IMG/VR virus record: IMGVR_UViG_3300010401_000001
Span: 1 to 64,000 of that record
Source: a virus
Reading direction: 5' to 3' (one strand)
Length of the DNA: 64,000 nt
In this document: in pieces, positions 1 through 6,735 of the stretch
How positions within the stretch are numbered: the stretch's first letter is position 1
How the letters are laid out: each line of letters starts with the position of its first letter
Notes under the pieces: generated by a model
What the model saw: only the letters and a program-made list of their open reading frames with translations
Told to the model about the DNA's origin: nothing
The model's database searches: none
Program-made: the position numbers and the translations under genes

Positions 1-668
1 AGCGATCCCGCGAGTGGCCGACCGCACGCGATGGCACCGCCGTGCGGCTCTGTCGGATCCGGTCGGCACCGCCCGCGGTGACCGGCCGGCAGCGGGCACA
101 GGTCGGTGCGCGGCATCGGCCGCTGGTTGTACTCGCTGGCCCACCTCACCGGCTTCGCTTCCAGCACCTCGTGGCACTCGATCAACGCGCACAGGCCACT
201 CGCTCCTCCAGAGATGTTGATGCTGGCGACGGTTACCCGGTCAACGATCACCGTCGGCGTGTACAGCCGACGTACGATGCCGTGACTGACCTCGATCCGA
301 TCGAATACGTCAACATCACCGACGCAATCGATCCGGACGTAGCGAGGTCCCGATGACTTTCCGTAGGCATACTTCACGTCCGGCCAGGGAAACGGCTCGC
401 ATAACTCATCAATGGTACGCATAGCGAGCGCGACGTCACCGAGCACGACCATGCCGCGGTCCCCGAGGTTCGCTCGCAGCGCTCGCTTCGCGCGATCAAT
501 CTCGAGGTCGAGCCGCGCACCGGTCGCGGCGTCGGTCATACCGTCCTCTCGCCAGTCTCCGAGCACCGCCTCGCACGCGTGCAGGTCGTCGAGCAGGGCC
601 TGCGTGTCGGGCGGGATCAGGCGCCCAGCCTGCAGCTGGGCCGCGTTACAGTAGCGTGCGCCGGTCAC
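1..668 (-). CDS. Hypothetical protein, C-terminus outside the window
   Basis: Leftward frame open from a GTG at 668 to the window edge, giving 222 residues without a stop. The GTG overlaps the TGA of the upstream 35-residue gene (GTGA overlap), the typical packing of this genome. The N-terminal half is helical and charged; the middle is beta-rich. I recognise no domain. It is the last visible member of a leftward run of small genes starting near 1150. Real gene fairly sure, function unknown. Confidence 0.6.
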   Translation of the reverse strand, partial: MTGARYCNAAQLQAGRLIPPDTQALLDDLHACEAVLGDWREDGMTDAATGARLDLEIDRAKRALRANLGDRGMVVLGDVALAMRTIDELCEPFPWPDVKYAYGKSSGPRYVRIDCVGDVDVFDRIEVSHGIVRRLYTPTVIVDRVTVASINISGGASGLCALIECHEVLEAKPVRWASEYNQRPMPRTDLCPLPAGHRGRCRPDPTEPHGGAIACGRPLAGS

Positions 669-772
669 GAGAACTTCCTCGGGCGCCAGCCGTGACGTGC
701 GAACCACACACGGGCGATCTGCCGCCACAGATATGCGAACGCCGACCATCTCTCGTGGTCGTACACGTCCAC
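665..772 (-). CDS. Small hypothetical protein, 35 aa
   Basis: GTG start one base after the stop of the upstream membrane protein gene; the stop overlaps the start of the next gene. The product is rich in Trp, His and Arg (VDVYDHERWSAFAY at the N-terminus). The support is the tight overlap on both sides, not homology. Function unknown. Confidence 0.45.
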   Translation of the reverse strand: MDVYDHERWSAFAYLWRQIARVWFARHGWRPRKFS

Positions 773-773
773 C

Positions 774-938
774 TCAGCCCTCCTCGTCATCACGCCCGCT
801 CCGCGACCACGGGACGACCGCGCTCAGCGTGCTGAGCATCGCTACCACGATGAGCAGCGTAACGATGGGATGCTCGAGAGCGAACTCCTGCATCCGCCCA
901 CCGTAGCCGAGCGCGGCGCGGCGCGCCAGAGCGATCAT
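774..938 (-). CDS. Small single-pass membrane protein, 54 aa
   Basis: ATG overlaps the TGA of the upstream coiled-coil gene (ATGA). An internal ATG at residue 16 would give 39 residues. One hydrophobic segment (HPIVTLLIVVAMLSTLSAVV, about residues 24-43) is followed by an acidic C-terminus (RDDEEG). Such small membrane proteins are frequent in phage accessory operons; a lysis or superinfection role is possible but not shown. Confidence 0.5.
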   Translation of the reverse strand: MIALARRAALGYGGRMQEFALEHPIVTLLIVVAMLSTLSAVVPWSRSGRDDEEG

Positions 939-1150
939 CCAGCAGCGGGTGCGGACGGCGGGCTCAGCGTAGCGATCGCCGCATCGACCTTGGCCGCCTC
1001 GGCGCTAGCCGCGTCGATGGTAGCCTGCAGCGTAGTGGCCGCCGCGGCGTCGCCGGCCTGCAGCGCTGCGACCTGGTTCTGCGCCGCCTTGAGCTGGTCG
1101 CGCAGCGTCTGGATGGAGGGCGGCAGTCTTCCGGGGGCGTCGCCGGTCAG
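935..1150 (-). CDS. Ala/Gln-rich coiled-coil protein with probable CTG start, 71 aa
   Basis: The frame reads as a heptad-rich coiled coil (IQTLRDQLKAAQNQVAAL and following). It has no ATG, GTG or TTG start. A CTG at 1150 overlaps a TGA in another frame as CTGA, matching the ATGA and GTGA overlaps used elsewhere here. The upstream ORF is disrupted (see the pseudogene at 1200), so the true start could have been lost. Coding character is good; the start is uncertain. Function unknown. Confidence 0.45.
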   Translation of the reverse strand: MTGDAPGRLPPSIQTLRDQLKAAQNQVAALQAGDAAAATTLQATIDAASAEAAKVDAAIATLSPPSAPAAG

Positions 1151-1199
1151 CCGGCGGCGATTTCGCTCCCGCGTATGTCCGATGTAAAATCACCGCGTT

Positions 1200-1387
1200 A
1201 TCAGTTTTTCCCCGTATTTCGCTCCCGCCCACCACGGCGATGCCGTCCTCGATAATGCCTGCTCTAACCTTCACGCCGTAGATGGTCACGCCGTGCTCGT
1301 CGCTCCGCACGCGGCGCGCGTCTGCCCCGAGGCACTGGCTGCAGCTGGACGGAGAGCTGTTCCGGCCGTGCGGGGCTTTGCACGTTT
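1200..1387 (-). pseudogene. Disrupted Cys-rich (zinc-finger-like) ORF
   Basis: The leftward frame contains two Cys in a CSQC pair, another Cys upstream, and the coding-like segment DEHGVTIYGVKVRAGIIEDG before 1228. No standard start lies upstream in frame (a GTG at 1310 would remove the Cys part). After 1228 the frame loses coding character in a roughly 56-bp AT-richer stretch bounded by a 12-bp direct repeat (1161-1172 and 1217-1228). Collapsing that repeat would restore a clean stop overlapping the next gene. Probably a damaged gene; boundaries approximate. Confidence 0.35.
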
Positions 1388-1435
1388 TTCGGTTTCTCGA
1401 CGGGAAAACCGTGCAGCGCTTAGCAAAAACGTGCA
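1379..1435. promoter_or_regulatory. Three copies of a TGCACG(T/G)TTTT motif
   Basis: TGCACGTTTTT at 1379-1389 on the plus strand; TGCACGGTTTT at 1405-1415 and TGCACGTTTTT at 1425-1435 on the minus strand. They lie in the intergenic region between leftward and rightward transcription units. The first and third copies form a perfect 11-bp inverted repeat. Most likely sites for a regulator; the protein is unknown. Confidence 0.4.
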
Positions 1436-1446
1436 GCCGAGCGCCG

Positions 1447-1463
1447 GGTGGTGTCCTAATTTG
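1447..1463 (+). promoter_or_regulatory. 17-bp motif upstream of the rightward operon
   Basis: GGTGGTGTCCTAATTTG, identical to the motif read leftward at 3640-3624 upstream of the HTH gene ending at 3248. Both copies point toward the downstream gene (45 and 26 bp before the start codon). TAATTT could be a -10 element, but no good -35 is visible. It is probably a shared promoter element or operator of that HTH protein. Confidence 0.45.
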
Positions 1464-1507
1464 GCTCGCGAGCTCTTTTCTCGTCGAGCTCCCCTACCTT
1501 GGAGAGC

Positions 1508-1582
1508 ATGGATGAAGCAGCAAACGCGACGCTCAGAACCCCATCCCTGATCACCATCGCCGCGCGGGCGGTGGTTCCATGA
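1508..1582 (+). CDS. Leader-size ORF, 24 aa
   Basis: ATG preceded by TTGGAGAG at good spacing and followed by 24 codons ending in TGA that overlaps the ATG of the next gene (ATGA). First gene of the rightward operon. Function unknown; a translational-coupling leader is possible. Confidence 0.45.
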   Translation: MDEAANATLRTPSLITIAARAVVP

Positions 1583-1887
1583 GCCGCACCCGGGCGATCA
1601 CGAAGGCCATGCCGAAGCGGCTACCGTCGCGGGCGGACTTCGACACCCACGTGGGCGGGGCACGCCTCGCCATCGGCCGCGCCGAGGCCATCACCTACGC
1701 CTTGCACAGCTACTTCGACGAGCGGCACGTCACCACCGCCGATGACGCCGTAGCCGAGCGTCGCGTGTCCCACCTGATCGACATGGCGGCGGTGGCCACC
1801 GTCGAGGCGTTCGAGGAGCTCGACCGCGCGGCCGATGCCCTCGGGCGCGGGGATGGCGTCCCGGACGCGGACTGGGGCGACGCGTGA
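1579..1887 (+). CDS. Hypothetical helical protein, 102 aa
   Basis: Compact acidic, mostly helical protein (central segment RVSHLIDMAAVATVEAFEEL) with no recognisable motif. It starts in an ATGA overlap with the leader ORF and ends in a GTGA overlap with the next gene, so it belongs to a short rightward operon downstream of the 17-bp motif. Function unknown. Confidence 0.6.
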   Translation: MSRTRAITKAMPKRLPSRADFDTHVGGARLAIGRAEAITYALHSYFDERHVTTADDAVAERRVSHLIDMAAVATVEAFEELDRAADALGRGDGVPDADWGDA

Positions 1888-2102
1888 GCAAGCGTCGCAA
1901 GGCCAAGGCCCGGCCATCGAAGCCGGCCGAGGGAGAGCTCATCGTCAGGGCGCGGACGTTCGCCCTGCTCTGGCGCGTGGCGCACGCGGCCCGCGCCGCG
2001 CTGTGGGCGCCCGAGATGGAGGACTGCGGCGCGGCGGCGTACGTCGTCCTCGACGACGCGATCGACGACCTCGACGCTCACGTCCGGTCGGGAGGTGCGT
2101 GA
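1884..2102 (+). CDS. Hypothetical small protein, 72 aa
   Basis: GTG start overlapping the previous TGA. Basic N-terminus (SKRRKAKARPSK) then an Ala-rich helical body with an acidic end. The stop overlaps the next ATG as TGATG. No domain recognised. Confidence 0.6.
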   Translation: MSKRRKAKARPSKPAEGELIVRARTFALLWRVAHAARAALWAPEMEDCGAAAYVVLDDAIDDLDAHVRSGGA

Positions 2103-2479
2103 TGTCGGCCAGGCACGGGCGGAATTTCAGTGGGCTGTTCTCCGGATCGCGCCCGCGCTACCCTGGCGCGGAGATCATGGACGAAGCTGGTAACGCAGCG
2201 CTGCAAGAAGCGATCAGGCACATGCACGGCTGCGCATCGACCTGGGTGGAGTCGGTTCCGGTGCACGAGACGTTCAACGGCGAAGTCGTCTGGGATGGCG
2301 AGGTCCAGGTCTACGACCTGGTCGGCCACCCGACCGCCAAGCGCGCCTACGCCTGGTCCCACGCCACCGAGGGCACCAAGCGCCGGTTCTACGCCGTGCT
2401 CGGGATCTCGCCCATCGTCGATGCGCTTACCGCGGTCCGTGCGTCGATCGTCGCTGCCGTCGACCGGGGTGTGCTGTGA
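2102..2479 (+). CDS. Hypothetical phage protein, 125 aa
   Basis: ATG preceded by GGAGG at 5-nt spacing, which fixes the start. Mixed alpha/beta protein with a central beta-rich part (ETFNGEVVWDGEVQVYDL) and a helical C-terminus. The central pattern resembles small phage proteins found near replication genes, but I cannot name a family. Last gene of the 1.5-2.5 kb operon. Confidence 0.65.
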   Translation: MSARHGRNFSGLFSGSRPRYPGAEIMDEAGNAALQEAIRHMHGCASTWVESVPVHETFNGEVVWDGEVQVYDLVGHPTAKRAYAWSHATEGTKRRFYAVLGISPIVDALTAVRASIVAAVDRGVL

Positions 2480-2567
2480 TCCAGCGCGCTTCGTCCGATG
2501 AGATCTGAACAGGTGAGCCACGTCTGGCGCGCGTTGCGCGGCACGCGAGCAGATGATACAAGGTAGG

Positions 2568-2665
2568 CGGAAGGCGAGGGACTCGAACCCAACCGGTGGT
2601 ATCAGCACCGGAACCTCATGGGGATGTAAAAACCTCACGCGTGACCTACACGCGGATCGCCTTCC
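2568..2665 (-). tRNA. tRNA-like gene with 9-bp acceptor and 3-bp T stem (allo-tRNA / SelC-like)
   Basis: Read leftward from 2665. A 9-bp acceptor GGAAGGCGA pairs with TCGCCTTCC (2569-2577), with discriminator G at 2568. A 2-nt linker leads to a 6-bp D stem CGCGTG/CACGCG with a 5-nt loop TAGGT. The variable arm has a 6-bp stem CCGGTG/CACCGG. A 3-bp T stem GGG/CCC carries a perfect T loop TTCGAGT. The 9+3 acceptor branch, long D stem and long variable arm recall tRNA-Sec and the reported 8/4 and 9/3 allo-tRNAs. The anticodon arm is irregular (TGAGG, then TTTTTACAT, then CCCCA, one A-C mismatch), so the anticodon cannot be assigned; UUA is one reading. CCA is not encoded. It may be a suppressor tRNA, a non-coding RNA, or a relic. 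Confidence 0.55.
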
Positions 2666-2787
2666 CGGACCGACGCCCCCACCTCGCTTACCCCGCAAGA
2701 GTTTCCGGGGTGGGGGCGCCCACCGATATTTAGAAGCGCCTCGGGCACGGGCGCATCGCTACTACTTTTCCCATAGTCGTCCTTTCG

Positions 2788-3144
2788 TCACTCAGCCTCG
2801 CTGGTTGCCCGATGCAACCCACGGATCAAGTCGACCAATTGCTTTGAGAATCGCGCGTGGGCGTTTTCCAAGATTTCCTTGAAGCCGACCATCGCGCGCG
2901 TGTCCCACTCCCACCAGTCGATAAACGCCTGCGCTTGAGCGGCGTCTTGATTCTCTCCCGGCTTGCTATAGATCTGGTTGTAACTGCGATCTGAATTGAA
3001 CGGCGGGTCCATGTAGCAGAGGTCGACTGACTCGTCGCGAAGGTACTTCCTCATCACTTCCAGGTTGTCGCCATAATAGAGTGCGTTCGACGGCTTCGGC
3101 TTCGAGTCCTTACCCATGGAAAAGATCGTAGTAAGTGCGCTCAT
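2788..3144 (-). pseudogene. N-terminal fragment of a beta-class adenine DNA methyltransferase
   Basis: 118 residues from an ATG preceded by GAGGAAAG. The fragment holds the block NALYYGDNLEVMRKYL and catalytic motif IV (DPPF) in CYMDPPFNSDRSYNQIY, typical of type III Mod-like enzymes. Intact relatives run to several hundred residues, with the SAM-binding FxGxG motif after DPPF; here the frame stops before it. GC content is lower than in its neighbours, suggesting later acquisition. Almost certainly inactive as a methyltransferase. Confidence 0.65.
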
Positions 3145-3247
3145 CGCGGATCCACTTTCCTCCCTTGCGCTGCGGACGTGCGTGTACATGTGTTCAGATC
3201 TTATAGAAGCGCACCTTGCGCAAGTCCCCGGCCCCGCGTGCGACGGC

Positions 3248-3598
3248 TCACCGCCCCAGGCGACAGCGCCCAGTGCCGCCGCACGTGGGACACCGCTCGC
3301 CGGGCCACCTGCCCGAGAGCACGGCCTCGAGCTTGACCTCCGCCACGAACGCGACCAGCACCGCGACGCGCATCGTGGGCGGGCGCTTGAGCGTCTTCCG
3401 CAGCCCGTCGTAGGTCAGCCCCATCCGACGCGCCAGCTCGCCACGGCCGAGGCGCATGCGGAGGTAGCGGAGCGCGATCCGGACGTGCTCGCGCTGGTCC
3501 TGCGTGAGCACCTCGGGTCGGTGCCGGCGCTCGGCCTCGGGCCGGCGCCACGTGAACTTCTGCTCGAGGATCGACATGGCGACCATCGCGGCATGCAC
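3248..3598 (-). CDS. HTH transcriptional regulator with C-terminal zinc knuckle
   Basis: 116 residues. Residues about 35-85 form a Cro/XRE-like helix-turn-helix (GRGELARRMGLTYDGLRKTL), and the C-terminus carries CPTCGGTGRC, a probable zinc-binding knuckle. The gene lies 26 bp downstream of the 17-bp motif at 3624-3640, which also precedes the 1508 operon, so this protein is a good candidate to bind that motif and control itself and the operon. Alternative start at Met5 or Met8. Confidence 0.65.
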   Translation of the reverse strand: MHAAMVAMSILEQKFTWRRPEAERRHRPEVLTQDQREHVRIALRYLRMRLGRGELARRMGLTYDGLRKTLKRPPTMRVAVLVAFVAEVKLEAVLSGRWPGERCPTCGGTGRCRLGR

Positions 3599-3623
3599 GG
3601 GCGGGATCTGTCCAGGACGGGCT

Positions 3624-3640
3624 CAAATTAGGACACCACC
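3624..3640 (-). promoter_or_regulatory. Second copy of the 17-bp motif
   Basis: Exact reverse complement of 1447-1463, oriented toward the HTH gene starting at 3598. Similarity extends on the 5' side (GCGC followed by two variable bases). Shared promoter element or operator. Confidence 0.45.
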
Positions 3641-3719
3641 GAGCGCCGAGCACCGGGATCACTCCACCACGGTTTCCTCGTCCACGAAGTCGTCCGGCGG
3701 GTGGCCGCCTAGTGCCAGA

Positions 3720-3833
3720 TCAACGCGACGGTTTCTGCCCACCGCGCCGGCCCGACTCCGTAACCACCGTGATCCCATTGCTCGACACCGTGGCCAGAAA
3801 CGGCGTGTTACGGGTCGCCACAAAGTTGGACAT
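3720..3833 (-). pseudogene. Short ORF, probable gene remnant, 37 aa
   Basis: Frame MSNFVATRNTPFLATVSS and following ends at 3720. Coding character extends about 17 codons upstream of this ATG (DELYALAKDSYGK) to an in-frame TGA, so the N-terminus appears lost. Together with the overlapping toxin fragment it marks a decayed region. Function unknown. Confidence 0.35.
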
Positions 3834-3981
3834 CTTCCCGTAGCTGTCCTTTGCCAAGGCATACAGCTCGTCGAATTTTAGGTGTCACCACTCGGCCTCC
3901 CGCATCGGTTATCCCCCGCGCGACATGCGGCCCCGCATCCTCGTCGATGACGAAAACGATGCTGGCTTCAGGCAGCCGCAC
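3808..3981 (-). pseudogene. Remnant of a PIN-like (DUF5615-type) toxin
   Basis: GTG start overlapping the end of the antitoxin gene, as in intact toxin-antitoxin operons. The start FVIDEDAGPHVARGITDAGG matches the first acidic block of PIN-like toxins (F-x-I-D-E-D), but after about 30 residues the frame loses similarity and stops at 57 residues, roughly half the usual length. Likely inactivated by frameshift or deletion. Confidence 0.45.
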
Positions 3982-4675
3982 GATGCCATTCGACTGCCTG
4001 ATTAACGATGGACTGCTTCACTACGAACTCCCTGGCCACGCGCGCAGGTGTCTCGCCGGATTCGATGAGGTCGGCGACGATATCGACCGCGACCCCAGTG
4101 CCGGCCATTGTCAGGCGGCCGAACGAGAGATCGGGATCTAGCACCACCGATCGCGGCTCCCCTGCGTCTTTGAGGTACGGGAACAGTCGCTCGGCGAGAC
4201 CGTCAGCATCGCACTCGATACGCTGCAGGCTGTCATCGATCAACTCCTTCATCGCCCGTTGCCCGCCGCCGGCGGTCATATCCACGAGAGCGCCTAACTG
4301 CTTGACGTAGATGTGATACCCGTCGGTGAGGAACTGGTTGGTGAGGAGCGGGCGTGGCATGTCCAACTCCGCGCGCATGTTGTCTATGGCGCGGCGGACA
4401 GCCGTGAGCGGCACCTCGCGAACTCGGCGCAGCGTGTGGAGGACGTACGCCTCGATCAAGTCGTTGAACGTCAGTCGAACCGGATTGCCGTCTGGTAGGT
4501 CGATCAGCGGCCGGAACCGGCCGCTCCGGTTTTGCGCGACCGGATAGTCCATCCCGACGGTCCAGGTCCGAAGCGTCGACGCCGGCATTCGCAGATACGC
4601 CGCCGCCCGCGCCACTGTGTATAGCGGGACTTCGCGCGGATCAGAGTCGCCAAAGATGCTACGAACGCTGCTCAT
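3968..4675 (-). CDS. HTH and DUF433 antitoxin-like regulator
   Basis: 235 residues. The N-terminus (about 15-60) is a MerR-like HTH (YTVARAAAYLRMPASTLRTW). The C-terminus (about 165-230) matches DUF433: a Val-rich PRSVVLDPDL strand, then GVAVDIVADLIESGETPARVA, a second HTH-like unit found in antitoxins paired with PIN-like toxins. The gene is followed by a degraded toxin, so it may now act only as a DNA-binding regulator. A perfect CTGACA-N6-TGTCAG palindrome 63 bp upstream may be its operator. The domain order is seen; neutralisation of a toxin is family knowledge. Confidence 0.7.
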   Translation of the reverse strand: MSSVRSIFGDSDPREVPLYTVARAAAYLRMPASTLRTWTVGMDYPVAQNRSGRFRPLIDLPDGNPVRLTFNDLIEAYVLHTLRRVREVPLTAVRRAIDNMRAELDMPRPLLTNQFLTDGYHIYVKQLGALVDMTAGGGQRAMKELIDDSLQRIECDADGLAERLFPYLKDAGEPRSVVLDPDLSFGRLTMAGTGVAVDIVADLIESGETPARVAREFVVKQSIVNQAVEWHRAAA

Positions 4676-4737
4676 GGTGGATGCCTCCGAATGGTACCAG
4701 GCGCGCGAGCCTGTGAGCGACTCGGCCCTGGCGATTG

Positions 4738-4755
4738 CTGACAGCCTAGTGTCAG
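4738..4755. promoter_or_regulatory. Palindrome CTGACA-N6-TGTCAG upstream of the antitoxin-like gene
   Basis: Perfect 6-bp inverted repeat with 6-bp spacer between the antitoxin-like gene (start 4675) and the end of the leftward operon (4808). A TTGACA hexamer on the minus strand at 4781-4776 could be the -35; no clear -10 was found. Candidate autoregulatory operator. Confidence 0.4.
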
Positions 4756-4807
4756 GTTCGTCAGATCTGAGGAAGTGTCAACGTGCAAAGCTGCCGTGCG
4801 GGCACAT

Positions 4808-5002
4808 CTACGTCGGCACCGATGCCCGCGCGTCGGCGGCTGCGAATGCCTCTTCCCATGTCGCTCCTGACCCGATCGTGCTGGACACGCCGACCGTGCC
4901 GACCACGAACCTCCGCTCGCGCGCAGGGCGACGCAGTCGCATGACCCAAGCTCGCGCACCCCATCTGCGCCGCGCCTCTTCGAGCGCCTGCGCTCTGGTC
5001 AT
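4808..5002 (-). CDS. Hypothetical small basic protein, 64 aa
   Basis: ATG overlaps the TGA of the SNF2 helicase gene. It is Arg-rich with a beta-strand stretch (RRFVVGTVGVSSTIGSGATWEEAFAAA), reminiscent of small phage proteins with a single alpha-beta unit. Last gene of the long leftward replication operon. Confidence 0.6.
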   Translation of the reverse strand: MTRAQALEEARRRWGARAWVMRLRRPARERRFVVGTVGVSSTIGSGATWEEAFAAADARASVPT

Positions 5003-6735
5003 GGCGCGAACCCCGCGGGCTGCAGCCCAGCACGCGCCAGCACGTCAGCGGCGAGCCGCCGCATGTGCTCCTCGGCTGCTCCGGTCAGCACCGGCTCGCC
5101 GGCTGCGTCCGGATCGACGATGCCCGTCGCCTGGGCGTCTTTGATTCCCAGCACGTCGGCGATCACCGGATCAGAGCCCTCGTCCGCCACCAGGTAGTAC
5201 GCCGTGACCGGCTCGACCTGGCCGTCGCGATAGGCGCGGCCGATGTCCTGCTCGTGAATCTTCGGAGACCAGTCTAGTTCTCCGATCACGACCGTGTGAC
5301 ACACGTCCTGTAGACCGTCGAGCCCGGCGCCGGCCCGCAGCGACATGACCAGCACGCGCACCTCGCCGGCCACGAACCGGCGCACGCTCTCGGTCTTCTC
5401 GACCTCCGACTCCTCGCCCGTGTACCGCGCCCAGGTTACGCCGTGCTGGTCGAACGCGGAGCACCACAGAGCGTAGACATCGAGGTGCCAGCCGAACAGG
5501 AGCACGCGTTCGCCGGCGTCGACCAGCAACCGGACGTGATCGACCACTGCCGCCGCCTTCCCGATCCCGGTGGCTTGCCGCAAGCGCCAGTCGATCTCCC
5601 CCGACCAGCGCATCAAATCAAAGTTCGTCCCGGACCGCGCGAGCACGCGGCTCGCCAGCTCGGCGACGCTGCGGACAGCCTCGTTGATCCGGCCATGGTC
5701 GACCTCGACATGGAGCCGCACGATCGTCAGGCCGGGCAACTCACGACCGACGTCGCGGCGCGTGCGCCGGATCATCACGCCCGTCGATCGGAGGTACGTG
5801 CCGAGCGCAACCGGATCACGCACGCGATGCTTCTGGCCTTCATAGGTGCACCACTCGCGAAGGAACTCGCTTTCCGCGCCGAGCACGTCCGGTGCGAGCA
5901 CGTTCAGGATCGGCCAGATCTCGTCACCGTAGTTGTACACCGGGGTGCCGGACAACCCGATCCGCAGGTCGGACGCATCGGCGATCGCCTTCGCCGCGAT
6001 GTACTTGTTGGTCCCGCTGCGCCGGAGCTCCTGAACTTCGTCGAAAACGATCGACTTGACGAGCCCGGCGAGCTGCTCCACCCAGCCGTCGAGCTTGTGG
6101 TAGTTTATGATCAGCACGTCGGGTACGTATCCGGCGACCTTGCGGCGCCGGCCGTCCGAGTCGGTCTCGAATCTGGGCTTGTCGAACCGGTACGGCGCGC
6201 GCGTGCGGATCCGGTGCGTCCGCAGCGTGGGCGCGAACCTGGCGAGCTGCGCCTGCCACTGGCGAGGAAGGTATGTCATCGTCACGACCACCGCTGGAAG
6301 CGCGCCAGCAGCGGTCAGCGCGCAGATCGCCGTGACGGTCTTGCCGAGGCCGAGCTGATCCGCAACTAGCAGCCCGCGCGTGCGGAGCGCCAGGTCGGCT
6401 GCGGTGCGCTGGTATTCGCGCGCCGGCTCCGCGAGCTCGAACTGTCGCGGCACGTAGCCCTCGTGCTCGACCTCGCCGACCGCCGCGTTCCGGCGTGCCT
6501 CGTGGTCTACCAGGTTGGCGAAGTCAGCCGCGCACGCCGGGTCAACCTCGAGCGGATACCGCTGCCGGAACCACTCGAGCTCATGCGCCGCGGATGCTGT
6601 CGCCTTGACCTCGAACACGCCAGCGGCGACGCGCTGCGATCCAGCGAACACCCGTTGCAGCTTGATCGCCACGTGCGGCGCGCACTCGATGTGGAACCGG
6701 CGATCGCGGATGGTGATGAGCCCGGCCCGCATCAA
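4999..6735 (-). CDS. SNF2-family DNA helicase/translocase
   Basis: 578 residues with both RecA-like lobes of an SF2 SNF2-type ATPase. Walker A GLGKT is at about 129-133 (QLGLGKTVTAICALT). Motif II is DEVQ at about 232-235 instead of the common DEAH. SGTP (motif III) is at 262-265, and the second lobe ends in a D-Q-x-x-G-R-A-Y-R-x-G-Q motif (DIGRAYRDGQ). It overlaps the small PD-(D/E)XK gene upstream and a small gene downstream. In phages such proteins remodel DNA-protein complexes during replication or work with a nuclease partner. Assignment secure, exact role unknown. Confidence 0.88.
   Translation of the reverse strand: MMRAGLITIRDRRFHIECAPHVAIKLQRVFAGSQRVAAGVFEVKATASAAHELEWFRQRYPLEVDPACAADFANLVDHEARRNAAVGEVEHEGYVPRQFELAEPAREYQRTAADLALRTRGLLVADQLGLGKTVTAICALTAAGALPAVVVTMTYLPRQWQAQLARFAPTLRTHRIRTRAPYRFDKPRFETDSDGRRRKVAGYVPDVLIINYHKLDGWVEQLAGLVKSIVFDEVQELRRSGTNKYIAAKAIADASDLRIGLSGTPVYNYGDEIWPILNVLAPDVLGAESEFLREWCTYEGQKHRVRDPVALGTYLRSTGVMIRRTRRDVGRELPGLTIVRLHVEVDHGRINEAVRSVAELASRVLARSGTNFDLMRWSGEIDWRLRQATGIGKAAAVVDHVRLLVDAGERVLLFGWHLDVYALWCSAFDQHGVTWARYTGEESEVEKTESVRRFVAGEVRVLVMSLRAGAGLDGLQDVCHTVVIGELDWSPKIHEQDIGRAYRDGQVEPVTAYYLVADEGSDPVIADVLGIKDAQATGIVDPDAAGEPVLTGAAEEHMRRLAADVLARAGLQPAGFAP

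Noticed and set aside
42-356. Rightward ORF of 104 codons at the left edge
   Set aside because: It lies opposite the partial leftward gene <1-668, which has overlapping start and better coding character; the rightward frame is a shadow.
3504-3881. Rightward ORF across the HTH gene and toxin remnant region
   Set aside because: Opposite to the HTH gene with no recognisable domain; typical high-GC shadow.
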